Below the pieces are notes generated by a model, which was given only the letters and a program-made list of their open reading frames with translations, did not search any database and was not told the origin of the DNA. Shown piece by piece: positions 1 through 11,621 of a stretch of DNA of 64,000 nucleotides. Every line of letters begins with the position of its first letter. Position 1 is the first letter of the stretch. Both the position numbers and the translations under genes were made by a program. Source of the DNA: Tubiluchus corallicola (lineage: Eukaryota > Priapulida > Priapulimorpha > Priapulimorphida > Tubiluchidae); assembly GCA_030141605.1 (NCBI GenBank), contig JAQGDQ010000244.1:273745-337744 (forward strand), read 5' to 3'.

Positions 1-93
1 GTTTGTGCAAATTGTAAGGGGAAGCACGAGGCAAGGAGCAGAGAGTGTGAAATTTACCAGAAGGAGTTGAAAAGAACACAGATGTACCAATGA
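1..93 (+). CDS. LINE ORF1 (gag-like nucleic-acid-binding protein), C-terminal end only
   Basis: Frame 1 is open from the first base and ends at TGA 91-93. It encodes a CANCKGKH...REC pattern, that is C-x2-C-x3-H-x6-C, followed by a short basic tail. This is the last CCHC-type zinc knuckle seen in gag-like ORF1 proteins of Jockey/I-group LINEs, which bind the element RNA. The stop codon overlaps the ORF2 start in the tetranucleotide ATGA (90-93), as expected if ORF2 is translated by termination and reinitiation. The rest of ORF1 is left of the window. Confidence 0.8.
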   Translation, partial: VCANCKGKHEARSRECEIYQKELKRTQMYQ

Positions 94-3000
94 CTCAAAC
101 ACGAGATCGTCTTTTCAAGGTATGCCAAATTAACATCAACTCGTTGTCACCTCGCTCAACTTTAGCATTAGATAATTACGTAAATAGAGAAAACTTTGAC
201 ATCATATCAGTTCAAGAGACTCGGGTAGACCCAGCTCAACAATTTCCGAAACTAACGAATTATAAAAAGTACTTTAAGTCATGCAGACCTTTTCATGGAG
301 GAGTAGCGGTTTTTGTCAAAACCAACATAAATAGCTGCAAAATTAAAGAGCTAGAAAGTCAGAACACTGACATTATTTGGCTGCTCATATATATAAACGG
401 ACGGAGATTTCTTTTAGCTTCGGTTTACACCCCACCAAACGATCATGAAAGTTTTACCAGAGTAATAAACAACTTGAAAGAGGCAATGAATTATGTGCAA
501 ATTCACAATTTGTGGGGCCTTGTAGCCACTGGAGACTTTAACGCACGTTGTTTTTTTGTGGGATACTTCAGATAATGCAAATGGCAAAGTGCTCAAAGAT
601 TTCATTTGTGCAAATAACAGCAAAGTAACTTTTTTTGCTCCATCGTCGAGTACTTTCAGTTCCGGTACTGGTGCAAGTACAATCGATTTAGTAATTTCAA
701 CTGATAAAATGGCAAATATAGTGTTAAATCAATATGTGGACTGTGAGGTCGAGTTGTTTAGTGGCGCCCCCTTAATGGGACATTATCCTGTGATATCCAG
801 CTTTAATACGTCGCAAGCAAATTTGGCAGAAAAGAAACATGTGTTCGACATTAAGGGTAGCAATTGGACAGAATGGTCACGTAACTTAGACGAGCGCTTG
901 ATGGCAAACGAAGTAGTCTTTAATAACTTGTTATTATCCAATGACGTCATTAGTATGTGGAACTGGTTTAGAGAAACTATTGCCGAAAGTAATATGTTGG
1001 CTCTAAAACGTAAAGTTATCTGTGCTCACAGTAAACCGTTCTGGACTGCAGAGCTATCACGGTTATCAAGACTTGTTCGACTCAGCAGGAAGAAGTTCAA
1101 AAGACACTCAAGCTACGAAAATAAACTCATCTATATTACTGACAAAGAAAACTTTGATAGTGAACTTAGTAGTGCTATGAATAGATGGCTACAGAGCAAG
1201 ACAGAAAAACTAAATGTAGAAAAAGGTGCCATCTTCTGGAAAACATATAAACAAATTTTTAAAGGTGTAAATAGCAATAATAATAGTAGTGTTGATATAT
1301 TAATTAGTAATGGCTCACCTGTAGTCTCGACCTCGGATAGTGCTGATTTATTATATAAGACTTTTTTTAGTGGGGAACACATGAACGCGGAAGAATTTGA
1401 TGAAAACTGGAAAAATCACATTGAACGCTCATTATCAGTTATGGACTGGGAACAAAACGAAAAATTTTGTCTAAATAACTGGTTTAATTTACAAGAATTA
1501 GAAAATGCAGTAAGTGAAGTGCGAACTGAAGGCAAGTCGCTTGACTCCGATGGGTTTCACCCAAAAATGATAAAACATTTTGGGCCAGTCGCAAAAAATA
1601 TTGTATTACGTATTGCAAATATGTGCTTAGAAAATCAATTATGGCCTTGGACGTGCACGAAAGTAATTCCACTAAAAAAACCTAACAAAATCGATTATTC
1701 AAATGCCAGTAATTATCGTCCAATAACCATTTCTTCGTATATAGGTAAACCTGTTGAGCGTTTAATATCAAATAGACTTAAAAATCATTTCTTTCAGTTA
1801 AACTGCATTGATACAGAGCAAGAAGGCTTCATAAAAGGCAAAAATACAGTACGTTATTTAACCAGATTAGTTATTGATATGGAAGACGACATTTTGAATA
1901 ATGCATACGGTATAACAATTTGCTGTGATTACGAAAAAGCGTTCGGGAGTGTTTGGGTTGAAGGTTTATTATTTAAACTTATTTGTGCAAATGTACGAGG
2001 GTCTATGTTACGCCTTATAGCATATATATTACAAAATTGCAATATCTGCATAAAGATAAATGATTATATGTCCGATCAATATCGATGCAATTTAGGACTC
2101 CCACAGGGGTCAGTTATAGCCCCAATACTGTTTATATTTTTCATTGCAGATATGTTTTATAATATGCATGACTCTGTTAAAAAGTACAAGTATGTTGATG
2201 ATGGATCTTTGCATGTGTCAAATACAGACCCGCAAACCTGTGTTACAATTGCACAAAGCTGTTGTGATGTGCTTCACAAATGGTGCCAGAAATGGCGTTT
2301 AAAGATAAATACGTTACCTGGTAAGACAGAAGCATTGATAGTAGGGGCATGGGATGAAAATAACAAGCCAGACAATTTAAAAATTAGTAACAATGAAATA
2401 TTGTTTGTTGAAGACAGCAAAATATTAGGCCTAACTGTTGATCGGAAATTAACATTTGTTAAACACGCGGGTAATGTTCATAAAAAGGTATGGTATAGAT
2501 GGTTGAAAGTAAAAAACAATTGCAGTAAATATGCAGGTTTGCGACTTGCTACCATTGTAAATATTTACAAAACTACTATTTTGCCGATTATACTGTATGG
2601 TGCTATTGTATGGTTAGGTAAAAAAACTTACTGTATTTGAAGATATAACCTATGATATAATGAAAGTTTCTGCGGGGTTGGCTTTTAAACCAGATCGTAC
2701 TAAATTGGAATTACTTTGTGGTCTTCCACCGTTAGACATTGAACTAAATGTAATTGTGGTTAAATCATGTCTTAAGACATTATGTCAGAGCGCTGATGAT
2801 TTAGTTAAACAAAAGATTCTGCGGTATGGTAGTGCACGTCTGACAGGAAGACATATTTATAAAAATATTATGTATACACATGCGCAGACTGTGAGAAACT
2901 TTTTAAAATTTGTCTGGAATAAAAACTTTCGTACTACAGATCTTGAACAAATTCCTGAAAGTATGTTAAAGTATACTAAACATCAAATTATGGATCATGT

Positions 3001-3403
3001 TTCTTGTACCTGGTCAAATAAATATAGGCATGTTATGCAATTTCGAGGAGATAATGTTGAAATACAGAATATAAAATGTACACCCTTAAATTTGCCGCTT
3101 GGAAATAATGAAAGGAAAATAGAATCCATTGCCATGTCCTTTTTAACTGGCCAGGGGAATTTTAACAGCTTTTTGTATAGACTTAATATGAGTGATACTA
3201 GTTTATGTCCATGTGGAGAAGAAGAGCAAACTCCTCAGCACATTTTATTCAGATGCAATAAAGTAGATAATGCAGAAAGAATGCCGTTCATGGAAATAGC
3301 TGATGCCAATTATACACGTAATATTATGATTCAATCTGATAAAAATTTAATAATGGCTTTCACTAACCTGATCAGGGACAATTTTATACTAAGTAATTGT
3401 TAA
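90..3403 (+). pseudogene. LINE ORF2: AP endonuclease plus reverse transcriptase, frame broken twice
   Basis: The N-terminal part (90-575) is an APE-type endonuclease with the QININS, VQETR and GDFNAR motifs. The frame then shifts by one base at a T7 run (about 551-557) and continues as STIDLVIS and GHYPV of the same domain (556 on). The reverse transcriptase follows, with NYRPI near 1711, the catalytic DYEKAF near 1926, LGLPQGS near 2092 and YVDD at 2191-2202. A second one-base shift lies in an A7 run (2620-2626), after which the frame runs to 3403 and ends in a Cys/His pattern CPCG...HILFRC (about 3207-3257). Its role would be target-primed reverse transcription. Both breaks sit in homopolymers, so they may be mutations or sequencing errors. 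YVDD replaces the FADD/YADD more usual in LINEs. Confidence 0.92.
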
Positions 3404-3657
3404 TTTAGGCCCGCTCCAGTATACAAAAATAAATTATGTAGTTGTGTAAAGTTAATTTGTTTGTATAATACTTGTGATTCGTTTGAAATTATATCTAATT
3501 TAAGTATAAAATGTTATTCGTTGTACATAGTGTGAAACTGGATTTAAAAGATTTGTTATGTGAAAATGTAATTTGTTGATCTGAGCCTGCAAAAAGAGGC
3601 ACCTTTGTGTATATATATTCACTTCTTTAATAAAGATTTATTATTATTATTATTATA

Positions 3658-3661
<4 letters not shown>

Positions 3662-3749
<88 letters not shown>
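3662..3749. repeat. (TC)n microsatellite abutting the LINE tail
   Basis: An uninterrupted CT dinucleotide run of about 88 bp directly follows the TTA-repeat tail of the LINE. It may derive from that tail or mark the target site. Confidence 0.97.
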
Positions 3750-3755
<6 letters not shown>

Positions 3756-4784
3756 CTATCACTAACAGACGATGCAACACAAATCGCAATATAGGTACAG
3801 ATTTGTACAAACGTTTCAGAAGACAAAGCTTTTCCTGCTTACACAACTGCACATTTGTTTATTATGACAACAAACATGATTTTATAAACATTGCGTATTT
3901 TAATTGAATCATTTTAAAGCTACGTACATCAAATGACTTATCCTACAAATATGCATACATAACCTGTACATAGTATGTATAACTTGCACTCAGGAAACGT
4001 TTTGCAAAGCAACAAAATAGTTAGTATATTGTCATATCTCCGTAATGAACTTGACATGTAAGAGTACCTGGTATGCAAAAGTAACGAAATTTCTTGGTCA
4101 GAGTAGGGGAGACAGTAAGTTGATACAGGGGAAGTAAAAACTGTATTAACTTAAGCAAGATATCTGTATTACGAGAATTGATGAAAGATGTATACGTCAA
4201 AATGAATCTTTTGTTGCAATTTTTGGTACAGTTACAATAGATATTAGTGCGACAAGGAAAAGCAAATTTCTTAGTGCAAATCATGTGCACTACCATTTTT
4301 CTACCCCCCTTCCAAAAACAAATATAATGAAACAGTCATCAAAATATAATGCTATTAAAATACGGTCATCAATTCCGCGTGAAATGAAAACTCTTAATCT
4401 TTATCAATTTAAAAAAGTATCAAAGAATTACCTACTACAACGGTATAATTAACTCACAATTTTACTCATCCTGATCTTAAGTTACTAACAAAACTTATTT
4501 TGTTCTAATGTATGCTATAACCGATGAAAATGCTATGTTAATTGTCAATTGTTTCACTTATCTGGAGGAGGACTCGAAAGCTCAATGCTACTTCCTCCTC
4601 CTCACAGTAACTCGCATAGTTTATTTTTTTCAATGTTATATCAATTTATATGTATGTTTGAGTTGCTGTGGAATAAATTCATAATTCATGTACTATTCTG
4701 GGTACATTCAAAACAGAAATTTCTAACGTAATAATTAGTGAGTCTAAAAGAATCCTAACATTCATCGTAGGCTAGAATGGTTAT
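3750..4784. other. Intergenic stretch, no gene recognised
   Basis: AT-rich sequence between the LINE and the 3' end of the first lectin gene. Short open frames at 4021-4296 (-) and 4549-4731 (+) show no recognisable domain, no signal peptide and no convincing splice context, and are probably chance. Confidence 0.5.
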
Positions 4785-4790
4785 TTTATT
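4785..4790 (-). promoter_or_regulatory. Poly(A) signal of C-type lectin gene A
   Basis: AATAAA on the minus strand, 34 nt past the lectin stop codon, at the spacing expected for a short 3' UTR. Confidence 0.6.
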
Positions 4791-4823
4791 AAAGAGGTCA
4801 TTCCTGTTACATTAGAAGATACT

Positions 4824-4983
4824 TTAGTTGCGATCACAGTTGTTATCCACCTCGCAAATGTAACCATGAACAATTTTGAAGTCTTCGTTAGTACAATCGA
4901 TGTCGGTCCATTCCCAATTGCTTTCTGATTTTAATATCATACAGTCATTTCCGGGATGACCTCCGCTTGGTGCGCCCACCTCC
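4824..4983 (-). CDS. Lectin A exon 4 (C-terminal CTLD)
   Basis: 160 nt from an AAAG acceptor to TAA at 4824-4826. Encodes EVGAPSGG, NDCMI, WEWTDIDC and GYICEV, then a short tail with one more Cys. Confidence 0.9.
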
Positions 4984-7900
4984 CTTTAAAAACAAAAAAG
5001 ACGCTCATTGCCCATGTATGTTTAGTAAGAATGAGATTAACCATTTACTTTAAAAGTTGGAAAATCCGAAAGACGAGTAAAGGTAGTTGCAGTGAGGAAA
5101 TAAGTTAATGACTTGTTACTAATAATAATAATAGTACCTCTTACCAACTTTAATTCACTAAGCTCATAAATCCTTTTTAAATACTTACTTATCACGTATC
5201 GGCAAGGTAATAAACATGTGTGGAGATTGTAATTGTATATTTGTTAGGTGCTGCCATCTATGAACTAATCCTTTTACATTTTACTAGCTAAACTCACCCC
5301 CAGTATAATTGTACGGTCTAGTAAATGCATATTCACTGGATCTCTCCCTATTTTACAGTAATGGTTTTTGTGAAGTCAAGTTTGCATAATCACCTATACC
5401 TATATATACTGACTGGATTTACTTTCTAGTCACTGTCTAACTCACACTCTCAGTGCAGGACACTCTCATTCTCAGTGTTCAGTGCAAGTCATTCTACATA
5501 TGTGAATGTAGTCTAATAAACACTTTTCAGTTTTTTGCAAATATGTAGTATAGTTTTTATTCTTGTTCTACAAAGTGAGTGATCTACAACTTTAAACATG
5601 ACTTTCACAACATGTTTGCAAAAAGGGAAACATAAGCCATCACCATTAATTCATTTGAATTTCTGAAATGTTTGAAACTGTGAATGTTATATTGAATAAA
5701 ATACATGCAATATTTAATTGCGAATACAAATAAACATAAACAAAAGACCTATAAGAGTAAATACTTTTTCTTAGACACGTTTGTTAGTCTCTACACGTCT
5801 GAACTACGACAATTAAAAAAAATTCAGGGCAAATTTTTTCTGCTCCCATCCGTTGAGAAACTTCCTCCCGTACGGCTATGAGATTACTCTGTGAATCTAG
5901 ACTTACCAGTTTGAGTAACCGGTTATCGGTTCAGCAAGCCCCCACCAGTACCAGTCACGCTCTCGTCCGAGATCAGTGCCACCAACCCATGGTGTGTAAT
6001 CTAGCCAAATAAACAAATTTTATACAAGTAACATGAAATTTACTCACTGTTATAAATAGAGTATCAAATATTATTTAATTTTTCAACAATATTTTTTAAA
6101 GCAATGCAATCTCCCGTGCATGAGTTAGACTTAAGAGACCAGTCTATCTGAAACGTTCGACTAGGTCTACATGACCTTGGGCCGCATTTACCTATAGGCT
6201 TATGACGCTGCTGAATTCTGAAAGGAGTTGGAAAATTTATCGACCAGTATCAAAAAATTCTTCTTCTCTTCAGAAGATGCTCATCGTTTTATACGTATAA
6301 AGCACGACAAACTATTACAATTATTACGTAAAAGGTATTACACCACAAGCAGTTACGCGATATGCTTATATATAAGGGCTATGCAAATATACATTAACAA
6401 CAACCTCGAGAGTGCTAGGTTATACAAGCTACTAACACGCAACAAATAATTGTGTGAAAAGGCTCAATATATAAACGCGAGGCTCATATATATATATATA
6501 TATTTGGAGATGGGCGGTAGTGTATTTTCAACCTATTACATCTAATGTTTTGATACGACCCCTAGTCACGTGTCATAGATGAAAGTGTTAGTATGAGGTC
6601 CGGTCAGTAACTCCGTAAGTATAAGAACATGGATCATGAAACTTGCAGGGCAGGCACTTAACATAGGTAGCCACAAAACGACACAGAAATGGTGGTGACA
6701 TCTAGGTCAAAGCGGGAAGATCCAAAACATGAAAATTAGGGAGAATGACTTTGTCCTTCAACTGCTTTTACAGTGTTGGACTAGGAATTACTATTTGTGC
6801 ATGTGTGGGTAACAGGGCAAGAAGAGATGTGCATTAAGTATTTTTCGTAAAGTGGGCGTGACCAGCTCACGTGACAAGGGCAAAAGTGTTAAAAATGAAA
6901 GGTGTTGCAATAAAGTGAATTTTATAGGTAATCGAGCACGGAGAATTCAGCAATAGCAGAATTCTGATATTGAGGTAAAGATCAAGTCCAGCAAAGATTT
7001 ATCATAGTCAATACTTGCATTTTTGCTCATAATGTAGAATCTTAAGTTTATGAGTTTATAACTAAACACGGTATGGTTATACTTACTTTCACCCAAATGT
7101 ATGATTATGTTTGTCACTAGAAACGCTTGTTCTTCTACGGTTTGAATTCCCACAAGGCTGCCCATACTCTGAATGCATCTTTGCTCTGCTTCGAACCAGT
7201 TTAGGGATTCCTGGGCAAAACAATAATCACGTCTATCGTACTCAACCCAGATTCCACTGCATTGAGCATTGGCAACTACGAAAATGAACCAAGAATAATT
7301 CATCTTAACATACTAATAAATGTATGCAGAGATTAAACATTGTATTAGACATACGTAAGTCATGTCATTATAGCTAATAATGTATTTTACTTGCTTACAA
7401 TCCAGGGGCGGAACTAGGGAGAGCGAAGGGGCGCCTCCGCTGCCAAAATTTGCGCCCCCTACAAAATCGGACAAATAAATTTTTTTGCAGTGAAAATTGC
7501 AGTTCGCATGTAATCAGTTTCAATATGAATTAGAATTAGGTAAAAAAATGTTTGGTAGCTTCAGTGTGCGTGCAGACAAAACTCAGTGTGCATAGAGGTG
7601 CCTATGACAGTGTAGGCCTACAGGGACCACACACAGTCACAGGCCAACAGGTCTGTGTGCACAACTATAGGATGCTGGTGTAGCAGCGGTACCATGCTGA
7701 AATTTGAGACTTTTTGAAAACTTTAGACTTTTTTGTCCAAGGAAGTATCGTTCCACATTTCATTTTGACATTATTTCCTGCGTATTATTTTCTTAAAACG
7801 TGTGTGTGATGAATTTCTGTAAATAACAATTTAGTTAGAGGCACATTAATAACGTTAGGTTAACTGAGAGTTAATTTTCTCATTATTGCTCTGTCCGCTA

Positions 7901-9581
7901 CGCCGTCCTACACACATGCTAATTATAGGCCTGCATGCAGTATAAAAGGGGTTAAAATTGGCTTAACCATTATTTAGCCACTTCGGATACCTCGCCCTCC
8001 CAGAAAATGTTTGCGCCCCCCCCCTGCTTGCCACATCTACTTTCGCCCCTGTTACAATCACTGAATGCATCTCGTTAAAACACTTAGTAAGAGATGGGAG
8101 TGTAGTCTATAGTAATAGTCTGAAAGTTAAATAGCGCATGTATTAAAGCACAAGAAACCACTTCCATAAATTTAAAATTTGATATCACTTACATGCTGTC
8201 TTGTTGCATAGCAGCAACATTGCATAAAATGTAAATTTAAGCCCCTCTCTCCGACAACGCTGCCATTTTGACGGCAGGTCGTTTGAAGCAAATTTAGATA
8301 ACATTGCGTAAAGTTTAAAAAAAATGTTTAGAGTGTTTTAGCACAATTCGCTAACTAAGCAAGAGATTAAATTATTTGATCTTTTGTCAATAAGACTAAA
8401 AATACGGTTTTGGTGAACCACTGGTGCCCATTGGGAAGGTGGGTCAGTGTCGTTTTAACAGTTGGCGCAAACATTTTAAATTACTAAGAGTTTCCTATTC
8501 TAGTTACATAAGCTTTTCTAACAGGTAAACGTAGTGCTAAGTAATATAACTTTATCCTGTAAATTTCCCTTTTCCTTTTAAAGAAAAACATTTTTCAATC
8601 AGTTCCTCTGAAATCAGAAACTCAACTGCGGATCAAAGCTTCTAGGAAACTTACCTTTAATTTGAAATAAAGAATCGTTTCTTCACTGTTTGTTTGTAAA
8701 TTTGAATAGCTACACACCAATGCGCAATTATTAAATCTATTACCCATATTTAGGGCTATATACTTTGCTGATGATAATGTAAAGAAATTTCGAAATGTAT
8801 AAATTGGTGTTCGCTAAATTTTAAGTAAAACCGGAGCCAATCTTAAACTGTAGATCAAAACAATCTACTCTTTAAAATATTGAAAGGAAACATACAATTT
8901 TTTTTCAAGAATGACTTACATGAAAGAATTATTACCGCACAAACATAATTTCACGTTCGCGCCACTAGTTCTTCGCTCTTACATGCATTTCGCTACTCGC
9001 TAGTAAGAATGACACTAGCGCTTGCATTTTGGAAACGCATTGCACAAAAAACAGGTGCTGTACCTCTCAGTTCGATGTGTTGGTTTGTGATGAACTACAC
9101 ACGTTCGACAGCTTATGCGTGAGCAGAGCGGTAAATTTGAAATTTGAATTTTTATTTTAAAACTTGCATAATTTTAGTAGAGTACACTGAATATCTTACA
9201 GTTGCACTGTATTTCAATTTTGGGTTTCGCAAACACGTACAACACGCTCGTGGAATTTTTTTGTTGTTGAAAATTATGTTAGTTTGTGATGTCATCAATA
9301 CTAGGCTCGCCCGCCGTTAATTAAGTTTTTAATTTATTATTTAATTATCAGAGACGCTTTTGCAGTATTAATCGTGTTAAAATGTATACTTTTTATCGGG
9401 TTTGAAAATTAGGTAGTAATATGAAAAATCATCCTGTTTTCCTGTGAACACAATAACGATATTCTCAACGAATGTTGTAACTGTTTTTTTTAGTAGATAA
9501 ATCAGAAGAAAATAATAAGAATAAGTTGTACTTACGTCCTACTATTGCCAACAGGCCGAATAGCAAAAATAATTGCCTCAT
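4824..9581 (-). CDS. C-type lectin gene A, secreted single-CTLD protein (4 exons)
   Basis: I join exons 9536-9581, 7087-7275, 5907-6000 and 4824-4983 (minus strand) into a 162-aa protein. All four junctions have AG acceptors and GTAAGT-type donors, with phases 1, 1 and 2 matching. Exon 1 gives a typical signal peptide (MRQLFLLFGLLAIVG). The mature part is one long-form C-type lectin domain with CSGIWVEYDRRDYCF, NWFEAEQRC, WVGGTDLGRERDWYWWG and NDCMI...WEWTDIDC...GYICEV. The cis-proline site reads APS and the WND position reads WTD, so calcium binding may persist but sugar specificity cannot be assigned to the classical EPN or QPD classes. Intron 1 carries a hAT-like MITE and intron 3 a solo LTR. 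Its paralogue is at 14002-15825. Likely role: secreted carbohydrate recognition. Confidence 0.88.
5219..5609 (+). mobile_element. Solo LTR in lectin A intron 3
   Basis: 391 bp starting TGTGGAGATTG and ending TTTCACA, flanked by the 5-bp direct repeat ACATG (5214-5218 and 5610-5614). It has a TATA-like TATATATA near 5401 and AATAAA at 5515-5520 in the order expected of U3-R-U5. No internal retroelement genes adjoin it, so it is the product of LTR-LTR recombination. It lies antisense to the lectin gene. Confidence 0.75.
5907..6000 (-). CDS. Lectin A exon 3 (WVGGTD segment)
   Basis: 94 nt encoding NYTPWVGGTDLGRERDWYWW and on to the SNW motif. Acceptor GGCTAG, donor TG|GTAAGT. Too short to stand out as an open frame by itself. 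Confidence 0.9.
7087..7275 (-). CDS. Lectin A exon 2 (N-terminal half of CTLD)
   Basis: Encodes residues 16-79 with the first disulfide pair and the conserved NWFEAEQRC helix. Acceptor ...CGTAG, donor A|GTAAGT. An in-frame ATG at 7301-7303 exists upstream, but the acceptor joins to the signal exon, which is the better start. Confidence 0.88.
7403..8051. mobile_element. hAT-like MITE in lectin A intron 1
   Basis: 649 bp with ends CAGGGGCGGAACTAG and, inverted, CAGGGGCGAAAGTAG. It is flanked by a perfect 8-bp target duplication TTACAATC (7395-7402 and 8052-8059). The TIR start CAGGGG and the 8-bp TSD are hallmarks of hAT transposons. No transposase frame is present, so it is non-autonomous. 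Confidence 0.92.
8825..9445 (-). repeat. Dispersed repeat family A, copy 1
   Basis: About 600 bp that recurs in inverse orientation near 38765-39375 and 42775-43310. Shared landmarks are a GGCTCGCCCGCCGTTAATTA-type segment, the GTATACTTTTTATCG segment and a CACGTTCGCGCCACTAG-type segment. No coding frame is seen. It sits between exons 1 and 2 of lectin A. Confidence 0.75.
9536..9581 (-). CDS. Lectin A exon 1 (signal peptide)
   Basis: 46 nt, 15 codons plus one base, ending at a GTAAGTAC donor. Length and phase are identical to exon 1 of lectin gene B, which strongly supports the assignment. The ATG at 9579-9581 begins a hydrophobic leader. Confidence 0.85.
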
Positions 9582-9658
9582 CTTTAAATTGCTTTAATTT
9601 AGCCAAAGGAACTCGTTACTCAAGACACGTTTGCGAGCGCAATTTCAGTCTTTCTCGA

Positions 9659-9666
9659 CTTATATA
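9659..9666 (-). promoter_or_regulatory. TATA-like box upstream of lectin gene A
   Basis: TATATAAG on the minus strand, about 80 nt before the ATG of the signal-peptide exon. This is a reasonable core promoter position with a roughly 50-nt 5' UTR. Confidence 0.45.
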
Positions 9667-9669
9667 CCT

Positions 9670-10287
9670 ACTACCATGCGAAGTTTATCTGTTACCAAAC
9701 TGTGTCACCTGTTTCTTTCTCAAGATAAGCTAAAGTTGTTGAAGCTGGTGGCCCGTTACTGGCACGGACGCCGAATTCAAAAATCGTGCATCCAGGTGCT
9801 AATCAACGACTGGAAAATCTTGCGCATGCGCTTTTATTTAATTTATTAAATTAATGAGGTGACTTAATGCCAGGTTATTTCTTTCTTTAACTGATCAATT
9901 TGAAAGCTCAGAGAATGAGTAACTTGGTATCAAACCATACTTTAGTCTAGTTCACTATCGCATTGCTAGTAATTTGAGTTGCCCTGGAATGAGTAACTTT
10001 GTTCTAAGGCCCGTTTCACATTGAGGACGTCAAGGAATCTTTTCAGAAAATCAGAAAATATTTGAAATAATACGCAGTAAGAAAGGTCATTTCACAGTGA
10101 AACCGCGCGCCCAGTTAGCTGCACGTATTTACAAGTTTTACACTGAAAATCATATCTAAATTAAGTTATACTTGCCGTATTTCTCATATACAAAGTACAA
10201 TTAATAATGTTAATCAATGTAATGTCAGACCTGTTTGTTTTTTTAAAAAAAGTTCTACTAACCACTTCAAAATCGGAAAATATACAT
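9670..10287. other. Intergenic stretch upstream of lectin A
   Basis: AT-rich sequence with no recognised gene. It presumably contains the distal promoter of lectin A. Confidence 0.4.
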
Positions 10288-10838
10288 GCATAATGTAATA
10301 TAATGTAATGTAATATAATATAATGTAATGTAATGTAATGTAATGTAATGTAATGTAATGTAATGTAATGTAATGTAGTGTAGTGTAGTGTAGTGTAGTG
10401 TAGTGTAGTGTAGTGTAGTGTAGTGTAGTGTAGTGTAGTGTAGTGTAGTGTAGTGTGATGTAATGTAATGTAATGTAATGTAATGTAATGTAATGTAATG
10501 TAATGTAATGTAATGTAATATAATGTAATATAATATAATATAATATAATATAATATAATATAATATAATATAATATAATATAATATAATATATAATATAA
10601 TATAATATAATATAATATAATATAATATAATATAATATAATATAATATAATATAATATAATATAATATAATATAATATAATATAATATAATATAATATAA
10701 TATAATATAATATAATATAATATAATATAATATAATATATTATAATATAATATAATATAATATAATATAATATAATATAATATAATATAATATAATATAA
10801 TATAATATAATATAATATAATATAATATAATATATAGT
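10288..10838. repeat. Compound pentanucleotide array (TAATG)n-(TAGTG)n-(TAATG)n-(TAATA)n
   Basis: About 550 bp of 5-bp units arranged in blocks: TAATG, then TAGTG, then TAATG, then TAATA with at least one phase slip near 10590 and another near 10738. The blocks show successive local homogenisation of point variants. A 217-residue minus-strand frame across it is pure repeat translation, not a gene. Confidence 0.98.
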
Positions 10839-10839
10839 A

Positions 10840-11620
10840 TATAATAATATATGCGTGTGTTATTTTTTTCTTTTTCACGAATATACCTATCAATGTTGCA
10901 TTAATTAAACATAAAATCATCAGTATTATTAGGGAGATTAAATCTTATAATTTTATGCTGAAATCTGTTACTGCAATCGTTATTCGTGAAATAAGAAAGA
11001 ATTAATTGAGTTGGTTAGAATTAAGACTGAACTCCGCGAGGATTCCTCTTGTAAATGGAATACGCAGCATTTCTACTATTTGGCAAAATTCCTCACGAGG
11101 AGGACGCATAGCTTCTAGCTCACCAGGAACGGCACAAAGAATTTAGCCGCGCGTTCTTAAGGTTCAGTTGGAGCATCATTGCATATCGCTTTCTGTTGCA
11201 CGCTAGCAGGCAGAACTTTTCCTGACGATGAATCTTTATAATGAAAATTTAACACATTTTATTATATGGTGGATTGTTTATGAAACGAATATCGTTCTTG
11301 TCATAAATTATTTAAACGTGAATTTATTACTTTTTTGGCGAATCACAAACACCAAGTATTGAATTTATTAAATTGTTTGAGCTTTTGTGAACTTGTGTCT
11401 TTGTCGTGTATTCTGTAGTTAACACTAATTATATTGCAAATTTTTAAATAAGTAATCGTATTGTAATGATCTAAAGACATACAATCGCTTTTGTTTTTTA
11501 TGATATTATTTCATAACTTTTTATTAAATGCAGAAAAGTGGTTTAATTTTTTTACCTACATATATGTTTCGTCTTTCACACCTTTACTTTATATTTGTCA
11601 TGTACAGTTAACCTGCAGTG
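10840..11620. other. Intergenic stretch, nothing recognised
   Basis: Unique-looking AT-rich sequence between two arrays. No splice-flanked coding exon was seen on either strand. Confidence 0.4.
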
Positions 11621-11621
11621 T

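Larger units (their letters stand above)
1..3660 (+). mobile_element. Jockey/I-like non-LTR retrotransposon, 5' cut by window edge
   Basis: The element holds the end of ORF1 (zinc knuckle), an ORF2 with APE-type endonuclease, reverse transcriptase and a C-terminal Cys/His motif, and a roughly 250-bp 3' UTR. The UTR ends with AATAAA at 3629-3634 and a TTA-repeat tail instead of poly(A), followed directly by a (TC)n tract. No RNase H domain is visible after the RT, which favours a Jockey/CR1-like over an I-like assignment, but the clade is not fixed. The left end lies outside the window. ORF2 carries two frame breaks, so this copy cannot make an intact protein as read. Confidence 0.93.

Noticed and set aside
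10267-10920. 217-residue Ile/Tyr/Leu open frame on the minus strand
   Set aside because: Pure translation of the TAATA/TAATG array; 5-bp units lack in-frame stops by chance.
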